From Fremontodendron californicum (lineage: Eukaryota; Streptophyta; Magnoliopsida; Malvales; Malvaceae), in NCBI GenBank assembly GCA_030761205.1, contig JAULJL010000040.1, positions 11,722,103 to 11,786,102 on the forward strand: 64,000 nucleotides of DNA. Direction: 5' to 3'. A program made the position numbers and the translations under genes. The notes below the pieces were generated by a model. The model ran no database searches and had not been told where the DNA came from. It saw nothing but the letters and a program-made list of their open reading frames with translations. Numbering within the stretch: position 1 is the stretch's first letter; every line of letters starts with the position of its first letter. This document shows, one piece after another, positions 22,291 through 32,181 of the stretch.

Positions 22291-23852
22291 ATATCACATA
22301 TTTCATTGGCGTCCTTCAAACCGAAATCGAAGAAGTGATCATAAATTATGGAGGGGATTCCAGGATGGGTGAGAATATAAGCATATCCCTGCATTACTTT
22401 ATCAGATGGGAATAGCCATTGATTTTGGGTGAATCCAGCGTCATGATTATCTATAAAAGTAACAGCATTTTGAGGTAAAAGTCCAATCATTCCGGAATGT
22501 TTCCCATTGGAGTCCTTCAACCGCTATAACTTCCCTTCCACTGCAGCATTAAGAACCCCTTTTGTAGTGAAATCAACTGCTGTAATAACCCCTCCAGCAG
22601 CTTCAACCCAATCTTTTAGTGCAGCGCGATGTGAAACATCTTGTCCAAGAGAAAACTGTTACCATTTCTCCCCAAATGCAAAATCTGATGAAGTTTGATC
22701 CCTATAGATTTTGGTCTTGCTTGGGGCATAGCCTCTTACAAAATCAAAACGCCCTCCATTAAATCCAATTTCGGTCTTTAACCAATTCAACCAATCTGAT
22801 AATTCTTTTTGTACCCTTGGATGGAGATGATCATTGTCAAGGACATGTTGGTAGTCCAGTCCGGTGTCAGGATTCCCAATGATGTCAGAGTAGGCAGTAT
22901 CATCTTTGTAAATGAAGGATGGTCCCTAGTCTAGATGATATCCGAAGTTCCAACTTCAAAAAGCAATATATACCCCTGTCATTAGGGATGGCAATGGAGC
23001 GGGACGGGGGCGGATTTTGCAGTATCCGCCCCCTCCCCGCCATGGCACTGCTCTGCCCCGCCCCGCTCCGCCGTGGATGTTGAAATTTCAATACCACTAC
23101 CGCCTCCATGGATGTCGGTTACATCCATAACCGCCCCGCCCCGCTCCGCCCCATTCGATATTTATTAATTATTTTTATTTTTTTCAAATAATAAAGCATT
23201 ATAAAAAAATTTTAATATAAATTCAATATAAACATGTTTCTAATCTAGGAAGAGAAAAAAATAAAGTATTAGGTTTAAGTTTTTAAAAAGAAAAATAATA
23301 ATAATAAGTTTAATTATATTATTTTATTATTTTTTTAAAAGTTAAATATTTAAGGGTAAAATTATAATTTCAATATTCGGGGCGGGGCAGTGCGGAGCAG
23401 GCAATTACCACAACTGCTCCATCCCCGCCTTTCAAACAAAAAAAATCGCACCGTCCCGCTCCGCCTCCATTGTTAAAAAAAAAACCTCTCCATTCGGATC
23501 GGATCGGTTCGAAATCCATCGGTCGGATCGGGTTTTGCCATCCCTACCTGTCATCTTGCCTCTTAGCTGTTCTATGGTTTGTTACTATGTCAGCAACACA
23601 CTTGACTCCCTTTTGATGGAAAGCATCGACCAATGACTCCAATTCAGCTTGAGATCCATACTTTGTTGCATCAAGATCATATAGCCTTCCTGGCAAGTAT
23701 CTTTGGGGGCCAACACACTAAGAGGCTAGTGGGAGCCCAACATGAGTAACACCAGCATTAGCAATATCAGAAATGGAGTTTTGAAGAAAGTTGTACCATC
23801 CACCTGCCTTGTTGCATGATTCCCAGTTGAACCCAGCAAGCTGGCTTCTAAG
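22285..23852 (-). pseudogene. Alpha-amylase fragment (processed), split by a MITE
   Basis: Alpha-amylase (GH13) cleaves starch. In minus order: LAGFNWESCNKAGGWYN, SDIANAGVTHVGLPLAS, RLYDLDATKYGSQAELES, HQKGVKCVADIVTNHRTAK, then a hAT MITE (23546-22983), then YKDDTAYSDIIGNPDTGLDY, FNGGRFDFVRGYAPSK, FAFGEKW, PQNAVTFIDNHDAGFTQ and KVMQGYAYILTHPGIPSI. Regions that contain the GH13 catalytic Asp, Glu and Asp are all visible, but there are nonsense codons (after LPLAS, after GEKW, after EGKL) and a frame change around the MITE. The reading runs through without introns, so this is a processed, captured copy. The C-terminal beta-sheet domain is replaced by the ARM fragment. Confidence 0.88.
22983..23546. 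mobile_element. hAT MITE, TAGGGATGGCAA family
   Basis: Perfect ends TAGGGATGGCAA and TTGCCATCCCTA, flanked by an exact 8-bp duplication CCTGTCAT (22975-22982 and 23547-23554). GC-rich arms (GGGGCGGG-like) enclose an AT-rich centre; there is no transposase. It interrupts the captured amylase sequence. Confidence 0.93.
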
Positions 23853-23969
23853 GTCAACAAAGGATCCTTCCATTAACAAATAAGCCATGTGCTTTTCTTC
23901 CATTGTTAGAAAGAGAGCGTTGACTATAGTTTCCCAGGGCCAATTCCTAATATTATCACCTTTTGAACC

Positions 23970-24585
23970 AGATCACACATCCCCTGTCTGCTTCCATGAA
24001 ACAAGCTCATCCATTGGATCTTTGTAGTCCTCCGGAGCAAACCGATTCCTCATCTCAATCAAGTATTTGACCCAGCTTAACTTGTCAATTCCTCCTTGCA
24101 TTTGGACAAAGTATTGGTGCCTTTAAAGAGCTCTTCCTTCCAAATTCAGCATCACGGCTCGAATCTTCATCACTTCAGGAACCTTGTCTGCTTCGAAGTA
24201 TTACTGCGGCTTGTTTGCCTCCTCTTTGATTTTGTCTGACCCAAAAAACCTTGTTCTCACAATTAGCTGGCCATCAATTATAGGTGAACCCTCTTGAGTT
24301 TCAAAGGAAACCAACCCATAAGACCCAATCAGACTTTGTCCTCGACTATCAACAGATTCGGTTTCCACTGCTTCGATGATTTTCAATCCTGTTGCGACAG
24401 TGTCCAATCTCACCAGTATTTGATCGAACATTTGGGTTGCTTTGGTGCGAAAGCTTGCTACATCAGCACGTATTTCAGTTCATAGTCGCTCCAGTGAGTT
24501 TTCTAATTTGGACTCCAAACGTGTAAGCCCCTTCTCGTAGTCGAGTCATGTCTTCATCTGAAAACACCATCAGACTAGCAGTCAT
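23970..24585 (-). pseudogene. Retrotransposon gag remnant
   Basis: Gag forms the virus-like particle. The ATG at 24585-24583 lies 15 bp after the primer-binding site and reads MTASLMVFSDEDMTRLREGA, then meets a stop at 24478-24476. Further pieces include QILVRLDTVATGLK and, near the end, LSWVKYLIEMRNRFAPEDY and DPMDELVSWKQTGD, the signature of a Ty3/gypsy-type capsid. Several stops and frame changes make it non-functional. It shows which lineage supplied the backbone before gene capture. Confidence 0.75.
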
Positions 24586-24599
24586 GGCCAAAACCGATG

Positions 24600-24611
24600 G
24601 CTCTGATACCA
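24600..24611 (-). other. Primer-binding site of the gene-carrying element
   Basis: TGGTATCAGAGC on the minus strand, two bases inside the right LTR. It is complementary to the 3' end of initiator tRNA-Met, the usual primer for many plant LTR retrotransposons. It fixes the element's orientation. Confidence 0.88.
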
Positions 24612-24613
24612 TT

Positions 24614-24889
24614 TGATATGAACCTAAATCACAGGACCAAGATTTACACAGGGAAAAAAAGGAGAAGAAGAAGAATAGAGTTAAGAGGAGAAATAGTCGG
24701 GAATAAAAAGAGCGAGAGGAAGGGAGAGAATTCATAATCTTTTCATTTATGTCTGCTACAAGGTCACAACATATGTTTTATACAGTAACAACCTGTAAAG
24801 GAAAATAACAAAAATAATAAAAATGCCACTATCAGAAATATATGGTAAAGCGTAGCACTTCATTAGACTTTTTGAATAGGCTTGCATCA
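24614..24889 (-). repeat. 5' LTR (276 bp) of the gene-carrying element
   Basis: Starts TGATATGAACC and ends GGCTTGCATCA on the plus strand (also TG...CA on the minus strand). It is uninterrupted, and comparison with the split LTR at 16930-21397 gives the exact LINE insertion point. Confidence 0.9.
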
Positions 24890-25486
24890 AATTTATAAGA
24901 CGAGAGAAATTTATTTTTTGTTTTGTAATTGAATATCATATGTATAAAAAGAAAAAGAAAAAATTAATTAACCTAAGATTTAGCATGGAGTTCGTAGGAA
25001 AGGGAAAAGAAAGAACAAAAACATGAAATACTAATCGGTTAGAGCGAGAAGAGAGACTAGAGAGACTTCTAAAGTTATATTGTCGATTTAACCCAATTTT
25101 TTTTTTTTTTGAAGACGTTGCATTATTAGTGAAATGATAGTAACTTGTGTATATTCATACTGTTTATGCAATATATTACGTGGTTACACTTGTTATAAGT
25201 TATAACATATATATATTTCGATACTGTATTGTATATATTGTTTGGTTTTTATGTCAGAATTTGATGGCACTATTGGCATTTGTGAAATATCCATGTTTAA
25301 TAATAGATGTGATTGTTCAGTTGGTAACCAACCCACCGAACCATCTTTCTCTATTGGCACCATTCCGTAAGCGCGATGTCTATATGTTTTTTATATTTAT
25401 ATTGACATCACTTTCAACCTTTTTCGTAACAAGCTTACGTTATTGTATGTTTGCGCTTATGACTTTTTACGGGTTGTCTTTTATGG

Positions 25487-25523
<37 letters not shown>

Positions 25524-25691
25524 TGGTGATATGAACTTATATATATGGTTTGTGAACGATATTTTGCTGCTTTCAAAATATATTTCTGTGAATATATATA
25601 TTTGTAATATATATATATATTTGTGAATATTATTAATAGTATAATTTAGTAATAATTATACGAGTTGATCCTGTTATTTTTTAAATAACAG
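24890..25691. other. AT-rich DNA upstream of the copia remnant
   Basis: Contains the AATTT duplication, poly-T at about 25098-25111 and (TA)n at about 25491-25518. A 5' copia LTR would be expected here but none with the TCCAACA end seen at 29780 was found, so the copia element is 5'-truncated or its LTR is too decayed. Confidence 0.45.
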
Positions 25692-26551
25692 ATGGTCGAA
25701 ACATCTACCGGTAATGCTAGTGCGCCTATAGCTTCACAATCTCTACATGTTACACATGGTGAGAGACCCGAGAAGTTCAGTGGTCTGGACTTCAAACGTT
25801 GGCAGCATAAGATGCTGTTCTATTTGACCACCCTCAACCTCGCCCGATTCTTACGGGAGGAGGCCCCGGTTCCAAAGAGGGAAAGACTGACCCTACGGTT
25901 GTAGCCTCGGTGCAAGCATGGAAGCATTCTGACTTCCTGTGCAAGAACTATATCCTCAACGGATTGGACAACACGTTATACAACGTGTACAACCCGATCA
26001 AGACAGCGAGAGAGTTGTGAGAGTCCTTAGAGAGAAAATACAGAACCGAGAATGCCGACACAAAGAAATTTATGGTTGGCCGATTTCTGGATTTCAAAAT
26101 GGTGGACTCAAAAACCGTGATTAGTCAAGTCCAAATGTATCAGTTTATCCTCCATGAGATTGATATCGAAGGAATGATTCTTAGTGAATCATTTGAGACA
26201 GCGGCTTTGATAGAGAAATTAACTCCTTCGTGAAAAGATTTCAAGAACTATCTAAAGCATAAGAGAAAGGAAATGACCTTAGAGGACTTGATTATCCGGT
26301 TAAGAATCGAGGAAGATAACTGTGGTTCAGAAAAGAGGGTTAAAGCTCAGATCGTGGAAGCCAAGGCAAATGTTGTAGAATATTTGCACAAGACCAACCA
26401 GAGGAAATTTGTTGGTTCTAGTTCTTCCCAAGCTAATAAGGGAACGGATTTCAAGAAGTTCACGGGAACTTGTTTCGCATGTAACAAGCCCGGTCATCGA
26501 GCAAAGGACTGCCGTCAGAACAAGAAAAAGAGCTCAAGCCAACTTAGTTGA
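25692..26551 (+). pseudogene. copia gag with zinc knuckle (broken)
   Basis: Starts MVETSTGNASAPIAS. The frame breaks near 25880 and resumes as SVQAWKHSDFLCKNYILNGL. It then meets a TGA at about 26018 and another at about 26232 before the open segment 26273-26551 with MTLEDLIIRLRIEEDN and the knuckle CFACNKPGHRAKDC. The length is close to a whole copia gag, so it is nearly complete but inactivated. Confidence 0.75.
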
Positions 26552-29160
26552 TGACAATGAGATTGAGCTCGCTGTTGTAGTGTCACAAGTGAACATGGTA
26601 TAAAAAAACCCTAAGACATGGTGGGTTTATACCGATGTCACTTGTCACGTTTGTTCTGATAGAAAGAGTTTCTCCGAGTATATAAAAGCAATATTTATGA
26701 GAAACTCTTCGATTTACAAGGTACGGGGCCATGAAAAAGTGGTGCTCAAGATGACATCTGTTAAAGAACTAACTTTGAACAATGTGGTTCACGTTCCTGA
26801 AATTTGTAATAATTTGGTTTCCAGCTCTCTGTTGAGCAAGAACGGGTTTAGACTCGTATTTGAGTCTGATAAATTTGTACTCACCAAAAGTGGTATGTTT
26901 GTGAGTAGAGGATATTTATGTAATGGTTGTTGTGCCAAAGAACATAAATAATAATTAAATTATTTTTAATGTTTATTTGGTGGTATCCTCTAACATATGG
27001 CATGGTAGATTAGGTCATGTGTTTTGCAAGACCTTGTAGAGAATCAACAATTTGGATTTGGATTTGCTTTTGCAAATTGTTATTGATAAAAAATTACAAA
27101 TGGGAAATTTATGTGGAATCTAAATTGGCTAAGGCTCATTTCTATTCGGTAGAAAGAAGTAATAAACCTCTAGATTTAATTCACACTGATATATGTGACT
27201 TAAGTTTGTGCAAACTAGAGGATGTAAAAAGTATTGTTATATCTATTTGCTAAGAAGCAAAGACGAGGCCTTGGAAGTTTTTAAGTTCTTTAAAAATGAG
27301 GTCGAAAATCAACTAAGCAAGAAAATAAGGAGTAATGGAGGTGGTGAATATGATTCAATGAATTTTATTCAAAATATGGAATCAATATTCAAACCACTTC
27401 TCCTTATTTACCTCAACAATACGGTATTGCAAAACGCAAGAACTGAACGTTGAAAGAAATGATGAATGCTTTGTTGATTAGTTCAGGGTTACCTTAGAAC
27501 TTGTGGGGGAGGCTATATTTATAGCTATTTATAATTTAAATAAAACCCCACAAGAAATAAGACAAGACACCGTATGAATTATGGAATGGTCAAAGACCAT
27601 CTTATAAATACACGAAAGTGTAGGGGGTGTCTTGTGAAGGTATCAGTTTCTCCGACTTAAAAGGTCATAAAAGGGCCTAAAACTATGTTTGGTGCCTCAT
27701 TCGAAAGGATCATGACCTAGTCCTTGAGGGCAAGAGAAGGACATGTGAGATAATGTCAACTTTATGCAACAAGGTTACTTGGGTATGATCTTGTCATTAA
27801 TGAGGGTATCGACAGGAAGTGGGGAAGAGTGTCATGGTATGGTATCGGCATGCCTTTGTGCTACCATGGCTATCCTGTTGTGAAGCGAAGGATGAGACTT
27901 TGTCCATGGGATTAGTGATCCCTGATGGTGCCAAGAGTGGCACAGACCTTGGAAGCAAACCATTAGGTTGTAACTGAATATAAAGACATAACGTACTCAG
28001 TTAGCAAACTGAGTAGATTTACAAGTATTCCTGGAAAGGATACTGGAAGGCCATTGTGGGGGTACTTAGATATTTAAGATACACCTCAAGTTTTGGACTA
28101 CACTATACAAGATATCCAGATGCAAAATGGATATTCGATACTAAAGATTTCAAATCTACTAATGGATTTATCTTTATTATTGGAGGAGCTGCAGTGTTTT
28201 GAAAATCTTCTAACAAACGTGTATTGCCAGATTTACCATGGTATCTAAAGTTATAGCTTTAGATAAAGCTGGAGATGAAGCGGAATTGCTTCGAAAGGTT
28301 AGAAGATATTCCAAGTTGGCCGAAACCTGTGCCTGCAATTTGTATACATTGCGATAGCCAATCTATAATTGGTAGTGCACAGAGTTGTTTGTATAACGGT
28401 AAATCTTGATACATTCGTCGAAGACATAATACCATTAAACAGTTGCTCTCAAATGGAATTATCTCTTTTGATTATGAAAAAATCAAAGGATAATGAAGCG
28501 CTCTTACGAAAAGTTTTAACAAGAGAGCAAATATATCATCGAGGGGAATCGGTCTTAAGCCTATAAATTAAAGTTACATAGTGGAAACCCAACCTAGTTG
28601 ACTGGAGATCCCAAGATCTAGGTTCAAAAGGGACAACTAAATTATGTAACTGAGTGTAAGCACTAAAAGAGTTAAACACTCTTATCCATTCCTATGATGA
28701 TTTAGTGCTGCCTGCAAAAAAGGTAGGATAAGCTATGCTTTTAATGATTCTTATAGCTTGATAAAAAATCAAGTGAGGTATTGCAGGATACTCTTAATGA
28801 GCAATCACCTATTATGAGTAAGAAACGTGGCCACTTCTATGAGAATTGATCAGGCTAAATTCTCTAGAGTACTCATAAGAAACCAGGAAGTGTCTGAGGC
28901 CAAAATGGACACAACCGTGAGAACCGAAGATGTTCGAAGGGGAATTGTGTGATAATTATTGTCTTGGTTTACACTAAAGGCTGAATAGTTCAAGACATCA
29001 TGTTCTCTAGTTAGCCGAGTAAATCCGATAATTATTCATTATGGAAGGTTCAAAGCCAAAAGCTACCTATCTTGATGCAATTACTCTTCAAAGAAAGTCT
29101 CTCTCAAACTTCAAGTCAGTTCGTCGTTTTAATCAGATAATTTCCATTCATGTAGGGGAT

Positions 29161-29780
29161 TATTGGATATCAATATTTTATTTTGAGTGTATATATACGA
29201 AATACGTATTCCAATACGTAGGTTGTCGTAACTAAATACACGGTGTATAATTAAGGTACAGAATTGATATCATGTTTGAATGAAAATTAATTTCAAAGGT
29301 ACCCACTTGAAGAGGAAGAAGTCTGATCATTACATGTCTGTTCGGACCAATTTTATCCCAAAGGATGTGTCTGTTCTGATCAAACAGGTTCCATCCAATT
29401 GATGTGTATTTTCGAACAGGTTCTTTGGCTCCTATAAATACAGACTTCTTGTTTCTATATTAAAAAAAAAAAAAGATACTAATTCACCGAAAATGTTCTT
29501 GTCTTCTGAGAGAGAGACTTCAGCATTCTTCTGTTCGCCATGTTGCATCCGAGTGTGCTCTCATTTGCAATGTATATCGAGAAAACCTGGGAGACGATTT
29601 GCATTGATACTGTAAGCACCTTAGACAGGCAAAAAACGTCTTAAGGTTAGAGGTCCAACCTTGACTCGATATTGATTTTTTCAAATCAATTACTGTAAGT
29701 GTCTTTATATTCAGTTCTGCATATCTGTTCGTATATTTATATTCTGTTTATATGTAGTATATAGCAAATATTTTCCAACA
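29161..29780 (+). repeat. copia 3' LTR
   Basis: Preceded by a purine tract (CATGTAGGGGAT at about 29150). It starts TATTGGATATCAATA, probably a mutated TG, and ends TTTTCCAACA, a common copia LTR end. It includes a short poly-A at about 29460-29474 after a TATAAATACAG motif (29434), which may be the old promoter. Confidence 0.65.
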
Positions 29781-30247
29781 TATATAACATGTATAGTCTA
29801 TTTATGGGTTGGGACGTGGCTCGAATTTTTTTTATTTTTCTTACTTAGGTTCGGATTGGGTCGGCCCGAAAGCTATATTATTGTTTAAAATGATATTAAA
29901 AAATTATTTTTATATTAATATTTATAATTAAACTTAAATAAATATTTTTTTTATTGATAAACAGTAATTCGAGCTGGATCAGGCCTGTCAAGTTGTACGG
30001 ATAGCACAGTCCTTGAATAGGTATAGTTGAAAATCAACTTTTTTGTACATGTGAATATTGGATTATATAGTGAAAGGTAATTTTTTCATTTCCCTCATTT
30101 TGTTTATCTCAAATTTCGAATTTGAAATTTTCAAGATGAAATCTTAAGCTATAATTACTGAAATGTCTCATTCGAGACTTTTAAAATGAACCCAATAAGA
30201 TTATTGGTTTGATTTATGAAATATATTTTCAAAAAAATATAAAATTG
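29781..30247. other. Intergenic DNA with a TAGATCTG-family MITE remnant
   Basis: 29796-29990 (TAGTCTATTTATGGGTTGGG, then TTTTTTTATTTTTCTTAC) matches the diverged elements at 13828 and 48651. The rest is AT-rich. The last five bases, AATTG at 30243-30247, are the left target duplication of the Athila element. Confidence 0.5.
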
Positions 30248-32071
30248 TGATAACTCGTATAATTATATAGTTTTTAGTTATGTTTTATTATTGTTTTGTG
30301 TCAAATACGAGTTATTATTGTTTAGTCTAATTGTGTTTATGATCTTTTATATTTTTCTGTATTTTGGTGTTTTTCACAAGTTTCTTTGAGTGATTTCAGA
30401 TTACTAGAATTAAGGGCAAATCCAGTTCAGTTCCAGTTCCGACACCTTTTGCCATATCAGCTATATCTCGAGTTTCACTGAAGAAATAAGGCTGTAATTT
30501 GTAGCCGTGCAAAGATAAGAGGCATATCTATCTTTTTCATGTTTTACACTTCTTGAAACAGAGTCGTTTTCCCTAGCGAAATCGACCATCAAGTTGGATG
30601 ATGTGCAATGACGTCTGTGCTGACCTGTTTCCGTATTTTGCCCATATCTTCTTATCCACATCAGCAAATGAGCTGATTCCAACGGCTATGGATCCGTAAC
30701 TGATACGGGAACCTTTGTCTAGAAGACCATATGATCAGATAAGGCCTCCAATATTGACGAAATCGACCATCAAGTTGGCTGATCAAAATTGTCATACAAT
30801 ATGACGAAAATTGTTAGAAAAATGCACCCACCTATTATACCTACCTTTGAAATTTGTAAAGCTTGTCTCTTGTCATTTAGCCCTCCAAAATGTGTATAAA
30901 TAGAGGGCTTTGGATGATTGTAAGGGATCATATTGTACATTGGTAGGATATTAGCCATTGTAATAAAATTCTCTAAGTTTTCTTCTTCTTTCTTTTCTCT
31001 AGTTTTCTTTTTCTTTATTTTCTTCTTCTTCTTTCTTTCTTTTATTTCCTTCTTAGATTCTCTTTATTTTTATGTTTATGTTTACAATGCCTATGCTAGG
31101 CTAAACTTCTATTTGGTTAAGGGTGATTTCAAAGCCCTAGACATGTTTTGTGATTGATTTTCAGATTCTATCTATCATTAATTTTCTATCAAAGTTGATT
31201 ATGTTCTTCTACAAGAATTGTTCATGATGTTGTCTTGATTTATTTAGGTGTACAACTAGATAGATCTTGATAATTATCTATTGCTAGTCTAGGAGTCTTG
31301 ATCCGTGTAATTGTCTTGATTTCCTATTCATAAGTGGCAATTTGTGATTAATGATTATGGTCAAGTTTTCAATAATTGCAAAGTGGAACATAACCTAAGT
31401 TGAACAATCCGAGCTTATGTGTTTGTTGCTTAGATCAACCTATCTTTCTCATCATAAAGCTTCCATTAAATTGAATTTAGAGAGCTTATTCTAGGTTGTT
31501 TAATGGTTAGAGATTAAATAGAGTGCTTGTTCTATTTAACGACAAACTAAGGAAAGATTGGGATAACAGAGCTTGTTGTTATCTACGGTTGTTAACTTTG
31601 ATAGTTGGTTGATATTGATAGATCTGAAATTGATTCTTAATGATGTCTAGTGGTGGAGAATGAAACCTTAACCATATTTTTCATATTTGATTCTTCTTAC
31701 TTACTTGTTTTCTTACTTTTCTAGTTTGCTTATTTTTAAAAGTATATTTATTTTTATTGGCTGGTTATACCGCCTAATTTGTATATTAACTTTGTTTTAT
31801 TTTTATTGGCTGGTTATACCGCCTAATTTAGTATATATATTTTTATTGGCTGGTTATACCGCCTTGCATCTTATTCTTATTATTTACTTTAGTTTAAATC
31901 TGGCTTCAAAAAACCCCTTTTCTTTTATTGTTTTCTTTGAACGTAAGTTATAAACTAATAACTCATAGATTAAAACCCAATCCCTGAGGACTCGACCCTT
32001 GCTAATCATTATACTTACAATTGATCTTTTTAGTGCAAGGTTAAATAAGATACACTCTTTTGGGTGAATCA
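30248..32071 (+). repeat. Athila 5' LTR (1,824 bp)
   Basis: Begins TGATAACTCGTATAATTAT and ends TTTTGGGTGAATCA. A TGTGTATAAATAGAGGG motif at about 30891 is a good TATA box, placing transcription start about 30 bp downstream. Three tandem copies of a roughly 50-bp unit with GGCTGGTTATACCGCC lie at 31755-31864. Only one copy of the 181-bp unit that is doubled in the 3' LTR is present. Confidence 0.93.
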
Positions 32072-32077
32072 AAATTT

Positions 32078-32095
32078 TGGCGCCGTTGCCGGGGA
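32078..32095 (+). other. Athila primer-binding site
   Basis: TGGCGCCGTTGCCGGGGA lies six bases after the 5' LTR. It is the usual Athila-lineage primer site, reported as complementary to tRNA-Asp. Confidence 0.85.
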
Positions 32096-32181
32096 TTGCT
32101 TTCTTTAGTTTATTAGTTTATTGGTTTATTCTTATTTTCTGTTCTAATTATTTACTTTCTTAATTTTTTTTTTATTAGTGA

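Larger units (their letters stand above)
16930..24889 (-). mobile_element. Non-autonomous LTR retrotransposon carrying gag, amylase and ARM-repeat pieces
   Basis: The element is bounded by 5-bp duplications AATTT (16925-16929 and 24890-24894). The right LTR is 24614-24889. The left LTR starts at 16930, is split by a LINE, and resumes at about 21200 to end at 21397. Orientation is minus: a primer-binding site TGGTATCAGAGC lies at 24611-24600 beside the right LTR, and a purine tract CAACGGGGGTAT borders the left LTR. The internal region (21398-24613) reads, in minus order, gag remnant, alpha-amylase fragment and Armadillo-repeat fragment, all with stops. No protease, RT or integrase is seen, so it needed enzymes in trans. 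The amylase part is continuous across what should be several introns, which implies capture through an RNA. A hAT MITE (22983-23546) is nested in the amylase part. Confidence 0.9.
25692..29780 (+). pseudogene. Decayed Ty1/copia retrotransposon
   Basis: Gag, protease, integrase and RNase H remnants occur in copia order. Gag: GERPEKFSGLDFKRWQHKMLF at 25758, then DTKKFMVGRFLDFKMVDSKT and the CCHC knuckle CFACNKPGHRAKDC (about 26470-26511). Protease remnant: WWVYTDVTCHVCSD at about 26620, with the Asp motif damaged. Integrase pieces occur around 27000-27450. An RNase H piece (GLHYTRYPDAKW at about 28095, STNGFIFIIGGAA at about 28156) precedes the 3' LTR. Most of RT is missing. Several gag stops are TGA where Trp is expected (for example 26018 and 26232). 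No 5' LTR was found. Confidence 0.8.

Noticed and set aside
25147..25521. 124-codon open frame as a membrane protein
   Set aside because: Its hydrophobicity comes from AT-rich and (TA)n sequence; no start context, homology or splice structure supports it.
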